Of a stretch of 64,000 bases of DNA, positions 33,781 through 43,047 are shown piece by piece. The DNA comes from G020348385 sp964538085. Lineage in GTDB: Bacteria > Acidobacteriota > Aminicenantia > Aminicenantales > Aminicenantaceae. How positions within the stretch are numbered: position 1 is the first letter of the stretch; each line of letters starts with the position of its first letter. The notes beneath the pieces were generated by a model, which was given only the letters and a program-made list of their open reading frames with translations, did not search any database and was not told where the DNA came from. The DNA lies in contig CAZIDF010000003.1 of NCBI GenBank assembly GCA_964538085.1, positions 62,001 through 126,000 of the forward strand, in the 5' to 3' direction. A program made the translations under genes and the position numbers.

Positions 33781-35937
33781 CTATTCTTTTATCCCTACCA
33801 GGTCGAGCATAAAAGCATATTCGAGAGCTGTTTCCCTGTATCTGCGGAACCGTCCCGAGACACCTCCATGACCCCCTTCCATGTTGATATGGAAAATCAG
33901 GGGATTGTCATCCGTCTTGAGTGCCCTGAGTTTGGCCACCCACTTAGCCGGCTCGAAATACTGGACCTGTGAGTCATGGAATCCGGTCGTGACCAGCATG
34001 GCCGGATAGTTTTTGGCCTCCACGTTGTCATAGGGAGAATAGGAGAGCATGTAATCGTAATAATCTTTTTGATTGGGATCGCCCCACTCGTCGTATTCGC
34101 TGGTAGTTAGCGGTATGCTTGAGTCGAGCATGGTGGTGATGACATCCACATAGGGAACAGCGGCGATGATGCCTTTCCATAGGTCGGGACGTATATTCAC
34201 CACCGCGCCCATCAAGAGGCCGCCTGCGCTCCCGCCTATGGCGAATAGCTTGTCCGGATTGGTGAATTTTTGTTCGATCAGGTACTCGGCGCAATCGATA
34301 AAATCATAGAAGGTGTTTTTCTTGTTGAATAGTTTTCCGTCTTCATACCAGTAACGGCCCATCTCGGAACCACCGCGGATATGAGCGAGGGCGTATACGA
34401 ATCCCCTGTCCAATAGGCTAAGCCGGTCAGAACGAAAAGCCGGGTCTGAACTTGATCCGTAGGAGCCATAGCCATTCAGGAGGAGGGGATTGTCGCCGTT
34501 TTTTTGCAAGCCCTTTCTGTAGACCAGAGAAATCGGCACCTTCGTGCCATCCCTGGCCGTGGCATATTGTCTTTCGGTCATATAGTTATCGGGATTAAAA
34601 TCTCCCCCTACTTCTTCCTGCTTCAGCAGGGTCTTTTCCCTTGTGTTCATGTCATAATCATAAGTAGAGCTGGGTGTGGTAAGCGAGGTGTAGCCGTAAC
34701 GCAGCAGGTCGGTGTCGAAGCTAGGATTGGTGGATATGTAAGCCAAGTAAGCTTCCTCTCCAAAATCCAGGTAGTGCTCGGATTTGTCGGACCATTTGAT
34801 GATCCGGATCTGGGTCAGGCCGTTTTTGCGTTCACTCAGCACGAGATTATTTTTAAAGATCTCGAATCCTTCTAGCAGGACTTCCTCACGATGGGGAATG
34901 ACCTCTTTCCAGTTTTCTTTTGTTGTTCTGTCCACTGGGGTTTCCATCAGCCTGAAATTTTTGGCGTCCAAGTTGGTGAGGATGTAGAACTTATCTTGCC
35001 AATGGTCCACGCTATACTCATGATCCCTTTCCCTGGGCTGGATGACCTTGAATTCCCCTTCTGGATTGTCTGCATCGAGGAACCTATATTCCGAGGACAG
35101 GGTATGGGCCGAAGCGATCATTATGTATTTTTTGGACTTGGATTTGAAGGTATAGATGTCGAAAGTCTCATCTTTTTCCTCGTAAATTTCTTGGTCTTCG
35201 GAGGGATCGGTCCCCAGCACATGCTTCATGATTTTGTAAGGGCGCAGGGTGGTCGAGTCCTTGAGGGCGTAAAAGACGGTCTTGTTGTCATTCGCCCAGG
35301 CTGCGCGGCCCGATGTGTTGGGGATCTGTTCGTCCAAGACTTGCCTGGCAGCAAGGTCCATAAAATAGAGCGTGTATAATCTTCGGCTGACCGTGTCCAC
35401 ACCGTAAGCGATCAAGTTGTTGTTGGAACTTGTGGAGTATCCGGCAACGCTGTAATAGTCGTGCCCCTTGGCCATCTCATTGACATCGAGGACGATTTCT
35501 TCCTCGGCATCCAGACTGCCCTTTTTGCGGCTGTAAATAGGGTACTCTCCTCCTTCCTCGTATCTGGTGAAATGGAAATAACCCTGATCTTTGTAAGGAA
35601 CGGACATGTCTGTCTGTTTGATTCTTCCGACGATTTCATTGAACAGTTTCTCCTGGAGATCTTTGGTGTGGGCTATGACCGCATCCTTGTAGGCGTTTTC
35701 TGCCTCCAGATAGGCCATCACCTCAGGATTGTCCCTCTGACTGAGCCAGTAATAGTTGTCGATCCGGGTGAGTCCATGAGCGGTCAGCTCATGCGGAACG
35801 ATCTTGGCGACAGGCGGTTTTATTGCCGAAGAGGGAGTTTCTGCCTTTCCGCAACTTATTAAAGAAAATGATAGAACGAGCAGAAGAAAATAAATCGGCA
35901 AAACCTTCGGAAACTGGCGATGGAATTTGTTTTTCAT
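33781..35937 (-). CDS. ptrB: Oligopeptidase B-like prolyl oligopeptidase (S9A), lipoprotein, 718 aa
   Basis: This is a serine peptidase with a seven-bladed beta-propeller (about 75-440) and an alpha/beta hydrolase catalytic domain. The catalytic Ser570 lies in GGSAGG, Asp655 in VTTGFHDSQVQ and His690 in MEGGHGG. LNGYGSYGSSSDPAFRSDRL and HIRGGSEMGRYWYEDGK are oligopeptidase B hallmarks. Oligopeptidase B enzymes cleave after basic residues in short peptides. The N-terminus carries a lipoprotein signal (LVLSFSLISCGKAE), so the enzyme should sit in the cell envelope, unlike the cytosolic enterobacterial enzyme. The ATG at 35937 has GGAGG five bases upstream. It is a single-gene unit. Confidence 0.9.
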   Translation of the reverse strand: MKNKFHRQFPKVLPIYFLLLVLSFSLISCGKAETPSSAIKPPVAKIVPHELTAHGLTRIDNYYWLSQRDNPEVMAYLEAENAYKDAVIAHTKDLQEKLFNEIVGRIKQTDMSVPYKDQGYFHFTRYEEGGEYPIYSRKKGSLDAEEEIVLDVNEMAKGHDYYSVAGYSTSSNNNLIAYGVDTVSRRLYTLYFMDLAARQVLDEQIPNTSGRAAWANDNKTVFYALKDSTTLRPYKIMKHVLGTDPSEDQEIYEEKDETFDIYTFKSKSKKYIMIASAHTLSSEYRFLDADNPEGEFKVIQPRERDHEYSVDHWQDKFYILTNLDAKNFRLMETPVDRTTKENWKEVIPHREEVLLEGFEIFKNNLVLSERKNGLTQIRIIKWSDKSEHYLDFGEEAYLAYISTNPSFDTDLLRYGYTSLTTPSSTYDYDMNTREKTLLKQEEVGGDFNPDNYMTERQYATARDGTKVPISLVYRKGLQKNGDNPLLLNGYGSYGSSSDPAFRSDRLSLLDRGFVYALAHIRGGSEMGRYWYEDGKLFNKKNTFYDFIDCAEYLIEQKFTNPDKLFAIGGSAGGLLMGAVVNIRPDLWKGIIAAVPYVDVITTMLDSSIPLTTSEYDEWGDPNQKDYYDYMLSYSPYDNVEAKNYPAMLVTTGFHDSQVQYFEPAKWVAKLRALKTDDNPLIFHINMEGGHGGVSGRFRRYRETALEYAFMLDLVGIKE

Positions 35938-36010
35938 TGTCACCTCCGGAATTAAGTAGAGATAATGATTGCAGAAATCCTTGGCTAAAGCAAGAATTTG
36001 CCGTTTTTGG

Positions 36011-36170
36011 AAGCATTCTTATAGCCATGATAAACGAGGCATTATATCAGCTCTTAGGGATGGTTTTGCTCTCTTGAAGAACGGTGGTAATGACTAAATC
36101 TTCAATTGTCGCTTCAACCATCTCTAAGAGCCGATGTAAAGCCTTTTGCCATCACGGCAATAGTATGCTT
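36011..36170. repeat. 160-bp imperfect palindrome (long inverted repeat)
   Basis: The left arm (36011-36063) and right arm (36118-36170) are about 75 percent reverse-complementary by eye over 53 bases. The innermost 18 bases (36046-36063 and 36118-36135) match at 16 positions. A perfect 7-bp stem (TTGAAGA at 36074-36080, TCTTCAA at 36099-36105) sits in the 54-base loop. No reading frame spans it. It could be a MITE-like remnant or a transcribed long hairpin RNA; both are inferences. It lies between the S41 peptidase gene and the ptrB promoter region. Confidence 0.55.
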
Positions 36171-36193
36171 TCTCGTAAATTTGCCATGAGAGC

Positions 36194-37675
36194 TCAGCGG
36201 TTCTTGGCGATCAAATCGAGGGTGAATTCCATGACTGTATCCCGGTCGTTTAAAAGATCCTGAATCGTCGGCTGGACAGGATGGTCTGGAATGATTCCTC
36301 TATCTTTGGGGTATCCTGAAACGGCCATGGTGTACCGGATCATCGGAATGCGGACCCGGATTTCCGTGTTGGGCAATGTGAGCTGAGGCATAAAACCTGA
36401 TGTGTTGCCGTAATAACCGGAGCCGCATTCCTCCCCGATGAATGTGGCCACCTTGTGAAAATGCATCAAGGACGTGCATTCACCGGTTCCAGAGAAACTG
36501 TTGCCGTTCAGCAAAACATAGGCATTTCCTTTGAAAATGGGGGGAATGGGCTTTTGTTCGCCCAAATTGGGATGGAACTTGAGGTCGTATGTTCCCTCCT
36601 CGTTTTTTTTGAAACTGAGAGGGAATCCTTTTTGCTGTTCGGGAGGGATTCCCGTGTATTCGAAAAAAGAATATTCAATATTATTGGCTCTCAGGTGTTC
36701 GTAAAACCGGTAGGGTTTGTCGATAAAGTGCGCAAAAAGGATTTTGCCGTAGGCGTCGGTCCCTCCGCCGTTATCCCGGAGATCGATGATGAGATTTCCG
36801 GTTTTTTTCTCTTCCAGCTCCTGGAATGTGTTTTTGAGGAAAACGGGAAAGTCGATTTTTGCCCTCTGATAGGCTCCTGCGCTGAAAGTTCTGACGGTTA
36901 GGATAGCGACATCGTTTTTGAAGTCAAGCTGGATGGGAGAGGGGTCTTCTAGTATACCTGGAAAGCGGCTGACTGCGATGCTGTTTAGATCAGCGGATTT
37001 GATCGCCTTGACGGTGAAAACTCTTTTATCGCTGGTTTCGGGGTCCTGGCAAGTAAACGTGCAGGAATCGGATGAAGCAAAGATCAAGTTGTACAGACGA
37101 CCAAAATAGGCCGTTCCTTCGAGCTTCCTGTATTTGGATGTCTGGATATGGGCATCATTGGGAATGTACGGGAACATCTTTTGCAAGATTCGAGACATGG
37201 GATGACCGTTGATCGAAAGGAGCTCGCTTCCCATAGCCATGTCTTCTTGTTCGCTGTAATTCCGGAATAGATAGGCCTTTTTGTCGATTAGTCTCAGATT
37301 GAAGGGGAATAGATCGGGTGCAGATTCGAGGGTTTTTTCGAGGGATTGCGACAGACTGATGCCGGTGTGCCCGTCATGGATGTGGGCGATCAACGGGGCC
37401 AGCATCCGAAAGAATTCCAGCTCTGTCATGGGCCGGTCGAGGTTTTTTCCGACAGATTCAAAGTGTTCGTCCATTTCCTCCTTCGGCGTATACCGGTAAA
37501 GACCCGCATGCCCTTCTTCCAAAGCATTCCGGAGTATCTTGAAGTCCTGTTGGAGTCGTTCGGGGGGGTAAGTTTTTCCAAGATAATCTGTTCGATCCTG
37601 GCAATTCAAGGGGTGGCCACAGAGGACAGCGGCAAAAAGAGCGAAGGCAAAAAACAACGGTAATTTTCTTGTCAT
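36194..37675 (-). CDS. Exported S41 family peptidase, 493 aa
   Basis: A signal peptide (PLFFAFALFAAVLCGHPLN) is followed by a tricorn-interacting/CtpA-like S41 domain. Features are a helical N-terminal region with HIHDGHTGISL, a beta domain, LIIDLRDNGGGTDAYGK (typical S41 strand and loop), and the likely nucleophile in NGNSFSGTGECTSLM near residue 400, with the late YTMAVSGYPKDRGIIPDHPV signature. No separate PDZ domain is obvious. It should act outside the cytoplasm on peptides or misfolded proteins. A GAGGAG site lies nine bases before the ATG. It starts 13 bases after the MDR oxidoreductase gene stop and forms an operon with it and the nitrilase. Confidence 0.87.
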   Translation of the reverse strand: MTRKLPLFFAFALFAAVLCGHPLNCQDRTDYLGKTYPPERLQQDFKILRNALEEGHAGLYRYTPKEEMDEHFESVGKNLDRPMTELEFFRMLAPLIAHIHDGHTGISLSQSLEKTLESAPDLFPFNLRLIDKKAYLFRNYSEQEDMAMGSELLSINGHPMSRILQKMFPYIPNDAHIQTSKYRKLEGTAYFGRLYNLIFASSDSCTFTCQDPETSDKRVFTVKAIKSADLNSIAVSRFPGILEDPSPIQLDFKNDVAILTVRTFSAGAYQRAKIDFPVFLKNTFQELEEKKTGNLIIDLRDNGGGTDAYGKILFAHFIDKPYRFYEHLRANNIEYSFFEYTGIPPEQQKGFPLSFKKNEEGTYDLKFHPNLGEQKPIPPIFKGNAYVLLNGNSFSGTGECTSLMHFHKVATFIGEECGSGYYGNTSGFMPQLTLPNTEIRVRIPMIRYTMAVSGYPKDRGIIPDHPVQPTIQDLLNDRDTVMEFTLDLIAKNR

Positions 37676-37688
37676 GAATTTTTTCTCC

Positions 37689-38696
37689 TCAAAGTTTGAC
37701 CAGCATTTTGCCGAAATTGTCGCCCCTGAAGAGTCCGCAAAAAGCTTTAGGGGCGTTTTCGAGCCCGTGGACGATGGTCTCCTTCCAATGAATTTGCCCC
37801 AGTTCGAGCCATTGCCCCATGTCGTGCAGAAAGGGGATCATACGGTCGTTGTGGTCGTTGATGATAAAGCCTTTGAGAGTCAAGCGTTTGGAAATAGCCG
37901 ATACGAGATTTTTTGGAGCACGGGGGGGTCTTGTGGCGTTGTAGATGGATATCATCCCGCAAAAAACGATTCGACCAAAATTATTCATGGATTGTATGGC
38001 TGCTTCCAGGTGGGTGCCCCCCACATTGTCGAAATAGACATCGATCCCGCTTGGACATCGCTTTTGGAGTTCTTCTGACAGATTATCGGCTGCCTTGTAG
38101 TTAAAAGCCGCATTGATTCTTGCTTTCTTTTTGAGCCATTCGACTTTTTCATCCGAACCTGCGCTTCCGATTACCCGGCATCCCTTGATCTTGGCGATTT
38201 GAGAGGCCAATAGACCGACAGCGCCGGCGGCAGCGGAGACAAACACGGTCTCTCCTTCCTTCGGTTGCCCGATATCCAACAATCCGACATAAGCCGTGAA
38301 TCCCGGTATACCGAGAACACCCAGGTAGTTCTGGATGGGAGCGACATCCGGGTCGATCGGGTTGAGTCCGTGGCCGTCTGTTGCGAAAAATTCCCGCCAT
38401 CCCAGGTTACTCAGGACATAATCCCCTTCCTTGTACTTTTTAGATTTCGATTCGACAACCTGCCCGACACACCCGCCATCCAGAGGTTTCCCCAGTTCAA
38501 AAGGTGCGATGTATGTTTCCCTCTCCCCCATGCGACCCCTCATGTAAGGATCGACGGAGATGTAGACGTTCCGTACGAGGATCTGTCCCTCCTCGATTTC
38601 AGGGATTTTGACCTCGGCAAGTTCGAAATCGTTTTCGGTCACCATGCCCATCGGGCGGTTTTTCAGCCAGATTTCGCGGCTCAAGGTTCCTGCCAT
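37689..38696 (-). CDS. NADP-dependent MDR oxidoreductase (CurA/prostaglandin reductase-like), 335 aa
   Basis: This is a zinc-independent medium-chain dehydrogenase. The catalytic-domain signature ISVDPYMRGRM is at residues 45-55, the Rossmann loop VFVSAAAGAVGLLASQIAKI near 147-166, and SGIDVYFDNVGG and RIVFCGMISIYN follow. Relatives reduce the alpha,beta double bond of enones and 2-alkenals with NADPH. The frame is open 80 codons upstream, but that part lies inside the nitrilase gene in another frame and is not coding; the ATG at 38696 is favoured because AAGGAG lies six bases upstream. It is between the nitrilase (14-base gap) and S41 peptidase genes in one operon. Confidence 0.88.
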   Translation of the reverse strand: MAGTLSREIWLKNRPMGMVTENDFELAEVKIPEIEEGQILVRNVYISVDPYMRGRMGERETYIAPFELGKPLDGGCVGQVVESKSKKYKEGDYVLSNLGWREFFATDGHGLNPIDPDVAPIQNYLGVLGIPGFTAYVGLLDIGQPKEGETVFVSAAAGAVGLLASQIAKIKGCRVIGSAGSDEKVEWLKKKARINAAFNYKAADNLSEELQKRCPSGIDVYFDNVGGTHLEAAIQSMNNFGRIVFCGMISIYNATRPPRAPKNLVSAISKRLTLKGFIINDHNDRMIPFLHDMGQWLELGQIHWKETIVHGLENAPKAFCGLFRGDNFGKMLVKL

Positions 38697-38710
38697 CATG
38701 CTCTCCTTCT

Positions 38711-39481
38711 TCAATCCTTGACATACCTGGGATAAGACCGTTTGGCTTTTTCGGCTTTTCCGAGATCTAGATCCAGAGTGAGGAAAGGCTTTTCTTGGGA
38801 GGTTAGACCGAGCACTTTTCCGTTGGGGCCCACGATCCATCCTTGTCCTCCCAAGTCTGCTTCCTCTCCTTGCCGGTTGATTTTGTTCGAAGAGAGAGTG
38901 AAGGCGCCGGATACGACGGCTGCAGCCTGTCCCCCGATAAGCCATTTTTGCAATGTTGTTTTAGGCGTCGCACGCGGACAGAGGATCAAATGCGCGCCCT
39001 TTTTTCCATAGGACCGGGCGTACTGGAAAAACCAGAGGTCTGTGCAGATGACAAATCCCAGCACGGTATTTCCTGCTTGGATCGGTTTAAAATCCCCATC
39101 CCCTCTTTCATACCAAGAGGCCTCCCAGTACCCTTTTTCGTTGGGCAGATAATACTTGGTGTGGACGTAGCGAAATCCGGAGTTCGAATCCCAGATGAAG
39201 GCTTCGTTGTGGCGTTTGCCTTTATTATTGACAGGCAGGGAACCGCAAACGTAAGACGGAGAAAGTTTTTCGAGCAAGGGAGTGGCTTCCTGATGGGATC
39301 TGACTGCACTCTCCCAGATCTCCGGAACATACTCCGGTGACCACGCAAACCATGGGGAAAAGGGCATCTCAGGCAGGAGTACCAGGTCGCTTTGTTCGGT
39401 TTTCACATGCACCGCCAGTCGTTCCCAGTCGCGGGCAAAAGCCTTGGCATCGTCACTCAGTTGGCATACGGTTACTTTCAT
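38711..39481 (-). CDS. Carbon-nitrogen hydrolase (nitrilase superfamily), 256 aa
   Basis: The catalytic triad is visible in order: Glu38 in DLVLLPEMPFSPW, Lys109 in VHTKYYLPNEKG and Cys146 in LGFVICTDLWFF. The segment ERGDGDFKPIQAGNTVLGFV is typical of the nitrilase superfamily, as is the C-terminal SSNKINRQGEEADLGGQGWI strand pair. No signal peptide is present. It probably hydrolyses a small amide or carbamoyl compound; the substrate cannot be told. It is the first gene of a minus-strand trio with an MDR oxidoreductase and S41 peptidase. Its start has no strong Shine-Dalgarno. Confidence 0.88.
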   Translation of the reverse strand: MKVTVCQLSDDAKAFARDWERLAVHVKTEQSDLVLLPEMPFSPWFAWSPEYVPEIWESAVRSHQEATPLLEKLSPSYVCGSLPVNNKGKRHNEAFIWDSNSGFRYVHTKYYLPNEKGYWEASWYERGDGDFKPIQAGNTVLGFVICTDLWFFQYARSYGKKGAHLILCPRATPKTTLQKWLIGGQAAAVVSGAFTLSSNKINRQGEEADLGGQGWIVGPNGKVLGLTSQEKPFLTLDLDLGKAEKAKRSYPRYVKD

Positions 39482-39658
39482 TCCATTCTTTTCCAGATCA
39501 TAGTCTGCCCATCATATAAAATTCCATCATGACAATCAACTTAGAGATGGAAATCGCAGCAGATTTATCGCACAGAGCTTGACTTTACGCTAGATTCTAA
39601 GAATAATTTTTCCATCTTGAATCGTTCAGTACCTATTCATGGAGGACGGAGAATTAGC

Positions 39659-41380
39659 ATGTTTAACAAATTTGCTCCCAATGTTTTTTGTATTTTTTTC
39701 CTAATACTGATGATGGCCTCCCATTTCGGTTGCGCGAAAAAGGAGCCGGCAGACCTGGTTTTGAAGAATGGAAAGATCGTGACTGTCGATGAATCTTTAC
39801 CTGAAGCGCAGGCTGTAGCTGTCCGGGGCGATGTTATCGTGGCTGTGGGAACCGATAAACAGATCGATCCCTATATCGGAGACACGACCCAGGTGATCGA
39901 TCTGGAAGGGAAACTGGCCATCCCGGGATTCATCGAGAGTCACGGCCACTTCACCAGCATAGGGCGATCGAAAATGCAACTGGGTCTGATGGACGTCAAA
40001 AACTGGGATGAAGTCATAGCTATGGTCGCGGATGCCGTGAAGGGTGCTGAGCCCGGGGAGTGGATTTTGGGCAGAGGATGGCACCAGGAAAAGTGGGATA
40101 CCACACCCGATCCCAATGTCGACGGATTACCCTATCATCATGGATTGAGCAAAGTTTCTCCGGACAATCCTGTTTTCCTTTCCCATGCAAGCGGGCATTC
40201 CGGCTTTGCCAATGCCAAGGCGATGGAATTGGGGGGGATCACCAAGGATACTCCTGATCCTCCAGGGGGAGAGATCGTCAAGGATCCGCAGGGAAATCCC
40301 ATCGGCGTTTTCAGGGAAACCGCTCAAGGATTGGTCCAGAGAGCCCAGAGCCATTACATGGACGAACGGACTCCCGACCAGGTAGATGCCGAACGGAGAA
40401 AGGTCGTGGAGCTGGCGGATCGAGAATGTATCTCAAAAGGAATCACCAGCTTTCATGATGCAGGATCCTCTTACGGAACGATCGATCTGTTCAAGGAATT
40501 CGTAGAACAGGGGAAACTCGGGGTAAGGCTGTATGTCATGGCGTCTGCCAGCAATGATCAATTGAGAGAAAGAATTGCCGAGTACAGGATAATCGGGATG
40601 GGAAACAATCACTTGACGGTGCGATCGATCAAACGCCTGATCGATGGGGCCTTGGGTCCTCACGGGGCTTGGCTTCTCGAGCCGTATACCGATCTCCCAT
40701 CCAGCACGGGATTGAACACGTCACCTGTGGAGGAAATCAAAGAGACGGCCAAGTTTGCGATCGAAAATGATTTTCAGCTCAACATCCATGCCATCGGGGA
40801 CAGGGCCAACCGAGAGGTGTTGGACATCTATGAAGAAGCATTCAAAGCTCATCCTGATAAAAAAGACTTGCGCTGGCGGATCGAGCATTCCCAGCACCTG
40901 CACCCCGATGACATCCCTCGCTTTGGCCAGCTAGGGGTGATCGCCTCGATGCAGGGGATCCACTGCACATCCGATGGTCCGTACGTTCTCAAACGATTGG
41001 GTGAAAAAAGAGCTGAAGAAGGCGCTTATGTTTGGCAGAAGCTGATGAAAACGGGAGCTGTTATCTGTAACGGTACGGATGCGCCGGTCGAGGATGTGGA
41101 TCCTATCGCCTGCTATTATGCGACGGTGTCACGCAGGACAAGGGAAGGGGACCTCTTTTTTCCGGATCAAAGGATGAGCCGAATGGAGGCTTTGCGATCC
41201 TATACGATAAACGGGGCCTTCGCCGCCTTCCAAGAAGATATTTTGGGTTCCCTGACACCCGGAAAACTGGCCGATATCACAGTTCTCTCCAAGGACATCA
41301 TGACAATAGCTGAGGAAGAAATCCCGGAGGCTGAGGTTCGGTACACCATCGTGGGCGGGAAGGTCGTCTATCAAAAATAA
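39659..41380 (+). CDS. Exported YtcJ-type amidohydrolase, 573 aa
   Basis: The ATG at 39659 is chosen for its GGAG site seven bases upstream, and because a hydrophobic segment ending at ASHFGC (Cys25, a possible but non-canonical lipobox) follows. The barrel has the YtcJ-type metal motif IPGFIESHGHFTSIG (His95, His97), the long inserted domain with LGRGWHQEKW near 140, LNIHAIGDRANREVLDIYEE (His ligand), WRIEHSQHLHPDDIPRFGQL, and the metal Asp in VICNGTDAPVEDVDP. The amidohydrolase_3 family includes N-substituted formamide deformylases and related amidases. It is exported, a single gene, and distinct from the triple operon at 26-30 kb. Confidence 0.9.
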   Translation: MFNKFAPNVFCIFFLILMMASHFGCAKKEPADLVLKNGKIVTVDESLPEAQAVAVRGDVIVAVGTDKQIDPYIGDTTQVIDLEGKLAIPGFIESHGHFTSIGRSKMQLGLMDVKNWDEVIAMVADAVKGAEPGEWILGRGWHQEKWDTTPDPNVDGLPYHHGLSKVSPDNPVFLSHASGHSGFANAKAMELGGITKDTPDPPGGEIVKDPQGNPIGVFRETAQGLVQRAQSHYMDERTPDQVDAERRKVVELADRECISKGITSFHDAGSSYGTIDLFKEFVEQGKLGVRLYVMASASNDQLRERIAEYRIIGMGNNHLTVRSIKRLIDGALGPHGAWLLEPYTDLPSSTGLNTSPVEEIKETAKFAIENDFQLNIHAIGDRANREVLDIYEEAFKAHPDKKDLRWRIEHSQHLHPDDIPRFGQLGVIASMQGIHCTSDGPYVLKRLGEKRAEEGAYVWQKLMKTGAVICNGTDAPVEDVDPIACYYATVSRRTREGDLFFPDQRMSRMEALRSYTINGAFAAFQEDILGSLTPGKLADITVLSKDIMTIAEEEIPEAEVRYTIVGGKVVYQK

Positions 41381-41429
41381 GCGGAAGATCTATTTTCGAA
41401 GCAGCCAAGGGCACGAACTTTGTGGGATT

Positions 41430-42149
41430 TTGTCCGATCCCTCCAAGGACAGACGTAGACCCCTTATCATTTTGTGTCACGGATTCACCACGAGCAAGGA
41501 TGGCCGGACCTATGTAAGGCTGGAAAAAATGTTAAATAAGAAGGGATTTTCGACCTTCCGCTTCGATTTTTTCGGTCATGGAGAGAGTGCGGGGGAGTTT
41601 AAAGAAATCACCCTATCCGAAGCTGTGGATGATGTGCAGAGCGCGATTCGATTCGTGAAGGATTTCGGATACGAGCGGATCGGGCTCATGGGCTCCAGTT
41701 TCGGGGGATTTGCCAGTATCCTGGCCGCCGGTCAATCTGATGATTTGTTCGTACTGGCCTTGAAATCTCCCGTTTCGGATTATCTGGGCTTGTTGATCGC
41801 ACGCGATCAGAATATCGATATCGAGGCCTGGAAAAAGGAGGGCTCTATTTTTATCGAAGCAAAGGATGAGAAAGACCTGATGCTGGACTATTCTTTTTAT
41901 GCCGATGCGGAAAAGATAAACGCATATGCCTTTGCAAAAAAGATCAATGTGCCTACCCTGATCGTGCACGGGGATCAGGATAAGACCGTGCCGCTTGCAC
42001 AGAGCCGGAAGGCCACCGATCTCATCCCCGATTGCCGGCTTGAGATCATCGAAGGAGCCGATCATACCTATTCCGAACCTCCGCATTTCGAAAAAATGCT
42101 CGATCTGATTTCTGATTTCATAATGAGCAAGGGAGATCCCAAAGAATAG
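41430..42149 (+). CDS. Alpha/beta hydrolase, about 239 aa (start uncertain)
   Basis: This is a small serine hydrolase: oxyanion loop ILCHGFTTSKDGRTYVR, nucleophile elbow MGSSFGG (Ser near 90), acid Asp in IVHGDQDKTVP and His in GADHTYSEP. It resembles dienelactone- or acyl-esterase-type hydrolases. The only start codon in frame near the N-terminus is a TTG at 41430, but the frame is open upstream and would add KIYFRSSQGHELCGIL, which matches the first beta strands expected for the family. No ATG, GTG or TTG lies there, so a non-canonical start (ATC or ATT) or a base error is likely. It is 4 bases ahead of the broken transporter gene and follows the YtcJ-type gene by about 50 bases. Confidence 0.8.
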   Translation: MSDPSKDRRRPLIILCHGFTTSKDGRTYVRLEKMLNKKGFSTFRFDFFGHGESAGEFKEITLSEAVDDVQSAIRFVKDFGYERIGLMGSSFGGFASILAAGQSDDLFVLALKSPVSDYLGLLIARDQNIDIEAWKKEGSIFIEAKDEKDLMLDYSFYADAEKINAYAFAKKINVPTLIVHGDQDKTVPLAQSRKATDLIPDCRLEIIEGADHTYSEPPHFEKMLDLISDFIMSKGDPKE

Positions 42150-42153
42150 TCAG

Positions 42154-43044
42154 ATGAGTGATGTCCCCCTTTCGCCTCCTGAAAGTTTTTGGGACAAATT
42201 GAAACTGATCGGGCCCGGGATCATTCTGGCTGCTGCTGCGATCGGATCCGGAGAGTTGATCCTGACACCGAGAGCCGGGGCTCTTTATGGGCTTTCGATC
42301 GCGTGGATTATCCTTTTATCTGTCGTGTACAAGTTGTTCCTCACCTTGGGACTGGCCCGGTATACGATTGCCACAGGAGAGGATATTTTTGTTGGATTTT
42401 CCCATCTTCCCGGCCCACGTTTCTGGTTTGTCTGGATAATGGGGGCGATATATTTGGTCGGGGCCGTTGGGTACTCAGGCATCAGCCTTGCTTGTGGATC
42501 GGCCCTGTATGCTCTGTTTCCATCCCTGTCCATGGTTCAGTGGGCGGTTATCGTCGTGATCCTCGCTTACGTTCTTCTTCTCCGCGGATCCTACGGTCCT
42601 GTAGAGAAAGCGGCCTTTATACTTTCCTTTGTCCTGATCGCTGGAATCCTGTACAGCCTGGCGGCCCTTCGTCCGGATATTGCCTGGTTTTTCAAGGGAT
42701 TGGCCCCAAAATTGCCCCCCGGTTCAGGACAGACAGCAGTCAGTTTGCTCGGATGGACAGCGGGGGGAACATCCACATGATCCTGATTTCCTTCGCTTTC
42801 CTGACGATCGGCGTTATGGTGCTGAGCACAGCGGGGCCCGGTGGTATTGATCGTCTTGATTTCTTCCGTTGAAGCTCCGGTGCTTTCCGTATCTGCCATC
42901 GTGCTCATCTACCTGTTGCACAAAAAACTGCCGCAGCCTATGCGTCCCGGATTTGTGTGGTATGTGGTCATTGTGTTGGGAACGATCGTCTACTTCGTTC
43001 TATCCAGTGTGGTTTTGGTCAAGACCTTGCTTGGGCAGTTTTAG
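42154..43044 (+). pseudogene. Broken Nramp-like transporter gene
   Basis: The first 208 codons encode about six transmembrane helices with IGPGIILAAAAIGSGELILT, the TM1 signature of the Nramp-related group that lacks the classical DPGN metal site. The frame stops at 42780. A shift at a six-G run (about 42762-42767) would continue into ILISFAFLTIGVMVLSTAG, and a second shift near 42833-42843 into VLIVLISSVEAPVLSVSAIV and the C-terminal helix ending LVKTLLGQF. Even so, the product would be about 296 residues instead of some 430, so an internal region of roughly 130 residues is missing. Two frameshifts and an internal deletion indicate a decayed gene, or a local assembly error. Confidence 0.65.
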
Positions 43045-43047
43045 AAT

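Noticed and set aside
38697..38945. Upstream extension of the MDR oxidoreductase frame by about 80 codons
   Set aside because: It overlaps the nitrilase gene in another frame, is basic and low-complexity, and the AAGGAG site supports the ATG at 38696.
39185..39200. A GTTCGAATCCC string like a tRNA T-arm
   Set aside because: It lies inside the nitrilase coding frame and no acceptor, D or anticodon stems surround it.
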